Shown: piece by piece, positions 57,388 to 64,000 of the stretch
Layout of the letters: each line of letters starts with the position of its first letter
Numbering within the stretch: position 1 is the stretch's first letter
NCBI RefSeq assembly: GCF_016804325.1
Contig: NZ_CP043630.1
Location: forward strand, 1 to 64,000
Length of the DNA: 64,000 nucleotides
DNA from: Methylobacterium aquaticum
GTDB taxonomy: Bacteria; Pseudomonadota; Alphaproteobacteria; Rhizobiales; Beijerinckiaceae
Reading direction: 5' to 3'
Translations under genes and position numbers: made by a program
Notes under the pieces: model-generated
Seen by the model: only the letters and a program-made list of their open reading frames with translations
Databases searched by the model: none
What the model was told of the DNA's origin: nothing

Positions 57388-57831
57388 GTAGGAACCCTAG
57401 CGTATCCCCCCTGAGGAAGGGCGAAGCAGATCGGAGCAAATCGAGGCACTCCGAAACGTTTCGGTAAGCTTCAGAATGCTTCAGTTTTTATGCACACCTG
57501 TGCACCTGGGGTGCGAAGGGTGCCGTCCTAAACGGAGACAGAGCCCCTACAGAGAGCGACGACGGCCTACGCGGCACCCTGCACTGGCCGATCGATCCGA
57601 GGATGAGAGGGCAAACGGTGCCCCTGGACCGGTAGTCTGAGGTGCAGATCTTATGGTTCACCAGCGTCAGCATCCATCTCGACGTGCGCAAGGCCTACTC
57701 TCGCCTGGCGACTAGCGCCACAGCACCAGGAGGATGTCATCACCGCCAAATGGTAAAGCGCCTCGTGCGGAAAAATGTATTTAATATTATGTGTGATTAA
57801 GGGGACATTATCAGATATAAAACGAGGCGGT
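57388..57831. other. Divergent intergenic region, second read
   Basis: Same as 18235-18679, with one C fewer near 57621. It includes the CCGAAACGTTTCGG palindrome. Confidence 0.45.
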
Positions 57832-58867
57832 ATGGGCGAGAGGACGGACGAGCGTAACGAGCTGGTGACGATCACCCCTCGAACCCACCACGTCGCCGGT
57901 TTGGGCGACCTAGTCCTACCAGCGACGATCGCCGCCGCCGGAGAGCGGGCGCAGTCGCGCTTCATCGAGTTCTTCACCGCCCGCATCCGCAACCGAAACA
58001 CCCGGCGCGCGAAACACCCGGCGCGCCTATGGCCGTGCCGCCGGCGACTTTTTCACCTGGTGCGAGCAGCGCGGCGTGGCGCTTGCCGGCGTGCAGTCTG
58101 TCCATGTCGCCGCCTGGATCGAGGAGCTGGCATCGGCCGACCGTGAGCCGCGCCTGTCTGCCCCGAGCGTTAAGCAACACCTGGCCGCCGTGCGCATGCT
58201 GCTCGACTGGCTGGCGACCGGTGGCGTCCTCGCCTTCAACCCGGCCTCTGCCGTGCGCGGCCCGTGCTACTCGGTGAAAGGCGGTAAGACGCCCGTGCTC
58301 TCGCCTGAGGAGGCCCGGTACCTGCTCGGCAGCATCGACACGTCGACACCGATCGGGCTGCGCGATCGGGCGTTGCTGGCCCTGATGGTGTTCAGCTTCG
58401 CCCGCGTCGGCGCGGCGCTCAGCATGAAGATGGAGGACGTCTACGTGCAGAACCGCCGCCTATGGGTGCGGCTGCACGAGAAAGGCGGCAAGCTGCACAC
58501 CATGCCCTGCCACCACACGCTCGAGGACGCCTTGCACGCCTATGTGGATGGCTGCGGCCTGGCAGATGACCCGAAAGGGCCGCTGTTCCGCACGATCGGG
58601 CGCGGCACCGGCCAGCTCACGACGACCGCCCTGCCCCAGGCCAGCGCGCATGCAATGGTCCGCCGGCGTGCGGTCGCGGCCGAGATCGGGACGCGGATCG
58701 GCAATCACACCTTCCGGGCCACCGGCATTACGGCCTATCTGAAAAACGGCGGTACGCTCGAACGGGCTGCGCAGATGGCGAACCATTCGAGCACTCGCAC
58801 GACGCAGCTCTATGACCGGCGGCATGATGACATGAGCTTGGACGACGTCGAACGGATCGGGATTTGA
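57832..58867 (+). pseudogene. Broken tyrosine recombinase, second read
   Basis: Identical to 18680-19715. It carries the same 16-bp tandem duplication (57994-58025), which confirms that the lesion is real. Confidence 0.85.
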
Positions 58868-58913
58868 CCCGACCATCTGATCTTGTCTCTCAAATATAAT
58901 GCGTGAGGGTTGA

Positions 58914-59354
58914 ATGGATATTCTGACGCCTGAAGCCCGCGCGAAGCGCATGTCATTAATCAAAAATAAGAATACCAAGCCCGAATTGCTGGTTCGGCGT
59001 ATGATTCACAGGATGGGATTTCGATATAGATTGCATGATAAAAAACTACCTGGATGTCCCGACATAGTCTTCCGCTCACGGAAGAAGGTGATTTTTGTCC
59101 ACGGTTGCTTCTGGCATCGTCACGATGATCCAAATTGTACGAAGGGACGGCTTCCAAAATCGCGCCAGGATTTCTGGGAGCCCAAATTAAATGCGAACCG
59201 GGATCGAGATTGGCAGGCGGAGGAAACTCTTAAGCAAGCTGGCTGGGAGGTGATGATTGTGTGGGAATGTCAATGTCGACGGATTGAGGAGCTCCGTGCG
59301 GCCTTATACGAGTTCGTCGCGGGGGTATCCCATGCCAAAAATCCGGGTGCATAA
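58914..59354 (+). CDS. vsr: Vsr-type mismatch endonuclease, second read
   Basis: Identical to 19762-20202. Confidence 0.93.
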   Translation: MDILTPEARAKRMSLIKNKNTKPELLVRRMIHRMGFRYRLHDKKLPGCPDIVFRSRKKVIFVHGCFWHRHDDPNCTKGRLPKSRQDFWEPKLNANRDRDWQAEETLKQAGWEVMIVWECQCRRIEELRAALYEFVAGVSHAKNPGA

Positions 59355-59401
59355 CCACTCTGGACCGTTGCCAGGCTTTTCCAAGGTTGGTAGGTTATGG
59401 C

Positions 59402-60712
59402 ATGGTTCTGACCCAACGAGACTGGCTACAAGTACGCGATGCGGCATCCCTCCTAGGAGTTTCAGAGAAAACTCTTCGGAACTGGGATAAGGCCGGAAAG
59501 CTACGTCCTGCCCGCCATCCGATCAATGGTTACCGGATATATAGGGCAGCGGATCTACATGAACTAAAGCGCGAGCTAAATCGGCCTACTTACTTCCAAG
59601 AGTCGTTGGATCTCGGACCCCCGATGGGGCCGGCTTCCGTGTCGACCGCTGTGGCCGAACCTCAACCCGCCGTTCGCAAGAAACCCGTCGACGACGGTTC
59701 GATGCATTGGCGAGCCGAGGTTGCGCTTGATCCGAAACACCGCCCCCAGCTTTGGAATAAGCCCTCTTCGACGGTAAGACGGGATTGGCGCAAATATCCT
59801 CAGGAAGCGCACGTTCTAGACGAAGATTGTCGGCGATACCGCCGCTTGACGCCGTCCGAAATCGCCGTGTTGCAAGGATTTGATAACATACTTGCCAAAA
59901 ATACCGGATTTTCCGACCGACAAGTCATAGCGGCGCTTGGCAACGCGGTACCTCCTCAAATGGCCCGTGCCGTGATGGAGGGGGTGTGCCAGATAAAGTC
60001 CTTCAAAAAACACACTTCGATAGAAGTGTGCGCAGGCATCGGCGGCCTTGCGAGGGGAGCTGCCGAGGTTGGTTTCAAACACTTATCATGTCTCGACATT
60101 GATCCCGTTTGCGTTCAATTCCTTAAAAGGATGCCGGAACTTAAAAATTCAGAAATTAGCTCCGATGATTTACGGTATGCCCGACTCGATAGGTTCAAAG
60201 GCAAAGTCGGCCTCTTATCGGGCGGACCGCCTTGTCAGCCGTGGTCGTCCGGTGGGCTCCGTCGTGGCTCCGAGGACGATCGCGACGTTCTTGGCGAGAT
60301 GCCGAACCTTATCTGCGATATCGAACCAGAATGCTTCGTGTTTGAGAATGTTGCCGGCCTCACCACAGGGCAGAACAAATCATATTTTGAAAAATTAATG
60401 AAAAAACTTCAGGAACCAGGGCCTGCTCTTCGTTACGGCGTACTTGCGGCTAAGCTGAATGCGGCAGATTTCGGCGTGCCCCAGGTTCGCGAGCGTGTCT
60501 TCATCATCGGGTTTCGTGACGAACCAGCCGTGAAGGTTCATAGGTGCTTCGACGCGATATGGAGTGCCCGCACGCATAGGGATCCGACCATCTCGGATGC
60601 GACGAGAAGCGAATGGCGCACGGTCGGCGAGGCGATCGGCGGTTTGCAAGATCCCGGCGGATGGAAATCCTGGTTTGGAAACGCGATCCCGGCAGACAAA
60701 CTTCTGGAATGA
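59402..60712 (+). CDS. Circularly permuted m5C methyltransferase, second read
   Basis: Same gene as 20250-21566. One extra A near 60698 replaces the last five residues (NFWND E becomes KLLE) and removes the overlap with the next gene. All motifs are unaffected. Confidence 0.85.
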   Translation: MVLTQRDWLQVRDAASLLGVSEKTLRNWDKAGKLRPARHPINGYRIYRAADLHELKRELNRPTYFQESLDLGPPMGPASVSTAVAEPQPAVRKKPVDDGSMHWRAEVALDPKHRPQLWNKPSSTVRRDWRKYPQEAHVLDEDCRRYRRLTPSEIAVLQGFDNILAKNTGFSDRQVIAALGNAVPPQMARAVMEGVCQIKSFKKHTSIEVCAGIGGLARGAAEVGFKHLSCLDIDPVCVQFLKRMPELKNSEISSDDLRYARLDRFKGKVGLLSGGPPCQPWSSGGLRRGSEDDRDVLGEMPNLICDIEPECFVFENVAGLTTGQNKSYFEKLMKKLQEPGPALRYGVLAAKLNAADFGVPQVRERVFIIGFRDEPAVKVHRCFDAIWSARTHRDPTISDATRSEWRTVGEAIGGLQDPGGWKSWFGNAIPADKLLE

Positions 60713-60718
60713 CGAGTG

Positions 60719-62752
60719 ATGGACGACGTAACCATATCCAGCACTGATCGCGTCGAGCTAAATTGGCCGGGAAAACACGAAAAGGTCCGCGTTTTCCAAA
60801 CCGACGAAGGCCTGTGGGATAAGGAACCAGTCTCGCATAAAGCCTCTCTGCGCGGCCTAGAAAAATTGAAATTCTTTCCTGGAAGCATTCCCGCCGAGGC
60901 ATCGATACTTCTAAGTGGTCAGAGGCATGATGCCCTATCGTCGCTGACGCGATCTCTGGGACCCGTATTTCGCTTCATCTACATGGATCTGCCAAGGCTC
61001 AACGTTGATGATGTTGCGACCGCTTTCCAAAGCGCGTCCTCGCTGCGTCTGACAACCTGGTTGAACGTAGTACGGAATTTTTTGGTCGAGGTTCGAGAAT
61101 TGCTCAGTCGTGACGGTGTCGTTGCCGTCCACTGCGGCGAGGACGAGTCTCAATATGCACGCATCATCCTAGACGAGCTGTTTCGGGATAAGCGAGTCGC
61201 CACGATAATGTGGCAAAAGGCATACTCGGCTCAAAACATGCCCGGGATGAAGTCATTCACTGATACTCATGATCTTATTTACGTTTACGCACGCGACCGC
61301 GATGCATTGCCAGCGGTAGGCCTCAGGAGACCGCCCAAGGGTTACGCGAACGCCGATCATGATCCGAGGGGAGCTTGGAAGGCTGAGCACAAGGGCGCTA
61401 AAACCCGCCGAGAAAACAGCGACTTTGATACCTTTCAGCCGCCCTATCGCTGGAAGATCGTCAAGGGTGAGCTGCCTGCCGGGTTGTGGCGGTTATCGCC
61501 TTATACGGGCGTTATTTGGGGTGTGCCAACCGTAGCGGGAACTTTCAAGTTCACCGCAGAGGTTACGGATATGCTCGGCAAGAGCAGCACCAAAGACTTT
61601 TCGATTACAGTGAAAAGCGCTGGCGAGCCGTCACCTCCGGGAGATATTCCCTGGATCTTCGAGGAGGTCAGCCCCAAGGGGAAGCTCAGGATCATAACCG
61701 ATAAGTTGCCCGATGCGGTGGCGGACAAGACCTATTCGACCATTATTTTCGCTGATGGGGGGATCCCTTTAAAGGTCCAAAAATTAGGCCTGGTTCCGGA
61801 CGATACTGGGATTTTGCGAAAGCCACGCTGATCGAAGCTTTCCAGAATGACTCCGTTTATCAGGGAAGTCGGCAACCGACTTCCATCCCCACCCGAAGAA
61901 GTACGAGCCCCCTGAAGGGGTCATGGAAATCGAGAACCAACAGTCAATTTGGCTTGGCAGGTCGAAGGGCAGCGACGACGAAATCGGTGATGTCTTCGCC
62001 GGATTTACCGAGGATGCCACAAAGCATCTCAAGGCACTAAAAGCTCTTGGCCATATCGAGTCCGAAATATCGACCGCCAAGCCCGAACGATTGATGCTAC
62101 GTCTTCTAGATGTATTTACTAACAAGGAGATTTAGTGCTTGAAGTCATGTCGAGCACTGCGGATCTCACCGCCGTCGCGTTGAAATCGGGACGTCGAGCG
62201 ATCGCACTTCAAGGCTCATCGGAGCGAGACAAGTCGATAACGTCGGGCTGCGCCATTCCTCGTTTGCGAGCCGTCCTTAAGGGATCGACCAAAATTTGGA
62301 AGACAAGATCCCAAAGGCTCGCATTTCAAAAGGTTCGTACATTCCGTATGCTGGCGGCGGAAGCTTGGCAACCGCCGTCGTGGGTCCGGAGATTGCAGTC
62401 CTGCTGGCCGACGATGACCATGCAACATTGACTGATGCGCTATCATCTATGAACTCTCATGAGCTTGCCGAAGCCATATTAACAGCAGAAGGTTACCTTC
62501 CGCCGGCGAAGGGCACGGATCTCGCGCTCGCTATAAGTGGGAAAGAGAAAGCCCTAGTCGTTCCACCTGAGCGTTACCTCACCCCCGAATTAGTCTCGGC
62601 AATTGCGAGCGAAGCGGCAGCCGATGCGGACCCACGTCCGACTCACGTTTATTATTTTTCGAGCGACCGATGACATCGACGAAAAGTCATTCGCCGGTAG
62701 GGTCTCGCTGAGACGCATTCCCTTCGATCTGCTAAGGCTGGATGTCGCGTAA
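60719..62752 (+). CDS. Type III Mod-like protein, second read (several frameshifts)
   Basis: Same gene as 21566-23601. It shares the G6 interruption (61757-61762). It also has private one-base changes near 61893, 62127, 62282 and 62656, which split the C-terminal half further. The first read is the better version. Confidence 0.7.
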
Positions 62753-64000
62753 TGTCGGGACTGCGTGAGTATGCCCTTTCGCACGCGTATGATGCTGTTG
62801 TTGCGAAAGCGAGCTTCCGCAAACCTCAGCACGAGGCGTTCGATAAATTTCACCAGCTAATTAAAGCTCTCGGCGCCGACATAGGTTCGATGAGCCAGGA
62901 GGCATTAGCTGGTCGGATCTCCGATCTGGGCTATCTTGAGAGCATACCTGCCAACCTGATTTTTGATCTCGCCACCGGAGTCGGAAAAACTCGTCTCTTG
63001 GGCGGGTTGCTGGTTTATTTGGCATTGTCGAAGCAGACCAGAAATTGTCTTATTCTGGCTCCTCGTGTAGCCATTCTCGATAAGTTGAAGCGAGAAAGCG
63101 ATCCGTCATCCTCGAAGTATCTTTTTATCGATCGATCATTGGTCACAAATCCTAATATTTGCTTTCGCAGTGATTTGTTGAGCTTCGAGCCAAATCCATC
63201 CAAGCTGAATGTTTTTATCCTTTCACCTCAGACTTTAACTGGTACCAAAGTGGGAACAGCCGGTGATTTCGGTCCATCTCTTCGGCAATATCTGACCGAG
63301 ACGAACGATCTAATCGTTTTTTCCGATGAGGCACACCATTTTGGGAACAAGTCATTTGGTGCTTGGAGCGAAGCCGTTGCACAGCTTCAACCGAAGCTCC
63401 ATCTGGGATTTACCGCGACTGCGCCGACGAGCGCAGCGAAGCGCATATTCTACTCCTATGGCCTGAATACATGTCTGAAAGAAGGAAAATACACGAAGGC
63501 CGTGAAGCTTTGGGTAGAGCCGAAGCCCGAAGATATTTCGGACGATGATTGGGACCATCAAACCATCGATTTCGGTTTGAAACGGCTTGAGGCTAAAAAA
63601 GAATCTATTGCAGAACTGCGGTCCGCCAAGCCGGATTTCCCGGAGGTATCTCCGGTCCTTCTAGTTGCTGCGAAAGATATCGCCCATGCTGATAAAATTG
63701 GTCTTTGGTTGCAAAACTATCGTGGACTCGACGAGTCCGAAGTCTATGTCGCTCACTCGGGCAAAAAGGCTTCTGCAAAAGTCACCGGAAATGCGATAGA
63801 AGCTGAGGTCGGGCGATTGGTAGCAATCGACCAACCAGGTAACAAGGTTAAGGTTGTCGTAAACGTTTTTCAGCTATCCGAAGGTTGGGACGTCACCAAC
63901 GTTTGGGTGATTGCACCCCTTCGGTCGCTGGCAAGCTTCTCCAATGCCATCCAAACAATCGGAAGAGGACTACGGCTTCCAAGCGGCCGACGCGTGGGTG
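62752..64000 (+). CDS. Res-like SF2 helicase, second read (cut by window end)
   Basis: The first 416 codons of the gene at 23601-25514. The window ends inside motif VI. Confidence 0.88.
   Translation, partial: MSGLREYALSHAYDAVVAKASFRKPQHEAFDKFHQLIKALGADIGSMSQEALAGRISDLGYLESIPANLIFDLATGVGKTRLLGGLLVYLALSKQTRNCLILAPRVAILDKLKRESDPSSSKYLFIDRSLVTNPNICFRSDLLSFEPNPSKLNVFILSPQTLTGTKVGTAGDFGPSLRQYLTETNDLIVFSDEAHHFGNKSFGAWSEAVAQLQPKLHLGFTATAPTSAAKRIFYSYGLNTCLKEGKYTKAVKLWVEPKPEDISDDDWDHQTIDFGLKRLEAKKESIAELRSAKPDFPEVSPVLLVAAKDIAHADKIGLWLQNYRGLDESEVYVAHSGKKASAKVTGNAIEAEVGRLVAIDQPGNKVKVVVNVFQLSEGWDVTNVWVIAPLRSLASFSNAIQTIGRGLRLPSGRRVG

Overview
The window looks like one circular plasmid of about 39.15 kb read about 1.6 times. 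Bases 1-24849 recur at 39151-64000 at a constant offset of 39150-39153. The two reads differ almost only by one-base changes in homopolymer length, and these cluster near the two window ends. That pattern fits a noisy long-read contig whose ends overlap, not two biological copies. Both reads are annotated here, and the read that gives the intact frame is named in each entry. The host is probably an alphaproteobacterium of the Methylobacterium/Methylorubrum type. This is an inference from high GC, a Ros/MucR regulator, a VirC1-type ParA with a small partner and the style of the secreted and transfer proteins. No rRNA, tRNA or CRISPR was seen.

Backbone, in unit order (first-read coordinates): a 47-aa membrane peptide and a mucR-type regulator (36596-37240) split by a composite transposon; two small exported or membrane peptides (4061-4494); an HNH nuclease (4801-5235); parB-like and parA genes (5574-6631) bracketed by repeats with the core TATCTGATAGCTAC; a parDE toxin-antitoxin pair (6834-7375); a candidate replication gene (8126-8922) behind a probable antisense RNA; and a leftward transfer block (9100-18234). 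The transfer block holds a TrwC/TraA relaxase-helicase, a small AT-rich membrane protein, a TraG/VirD4 coupling protein, a 188-aa membrane-anchored protein, a second ParA-like ATPase, and 570-aa and 162-aa unknowns. No VirB-type mating-pair genes are present, so the plasmid looks mobilizable only.

The composite transposon (37241-42801) consists of two inverted IS66-family copies with an 8-bp target duplication. They flank a redox-type operon (secreted peptide, RclC/DUF417 membrane protein, AhpD-like CxxC protein) and a divergent MarR regulator.

The accessory region (18680-36200) starts with a tyrosine recombinase broken by a 16-bp tandem duplication. Next comes the most interesting locus, a tightly packed rightward operon (19762-25951). 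It encodes Vsr, a circularly permuted m5C methyltransferase with an N-terminal HTH, a type III Mod-like protein whose DPPY and FxGxG motifs are both degenerate and which carries an Ig-like insert, a type III Res-like helicase, and a separate PD-(D/E)xK nuclease. I read it as a hybrid restriction system in which methylation is done by the m5C enzyme and the dead Mod serves as a DNA-recognition scaffold. An ISL3-type remnant, a YaaC-like gene, two serine recombinases, a TniA/TniB transposition pair and a DUF262-ATPase-unknown three-gene module, probably also defence, complete the region.
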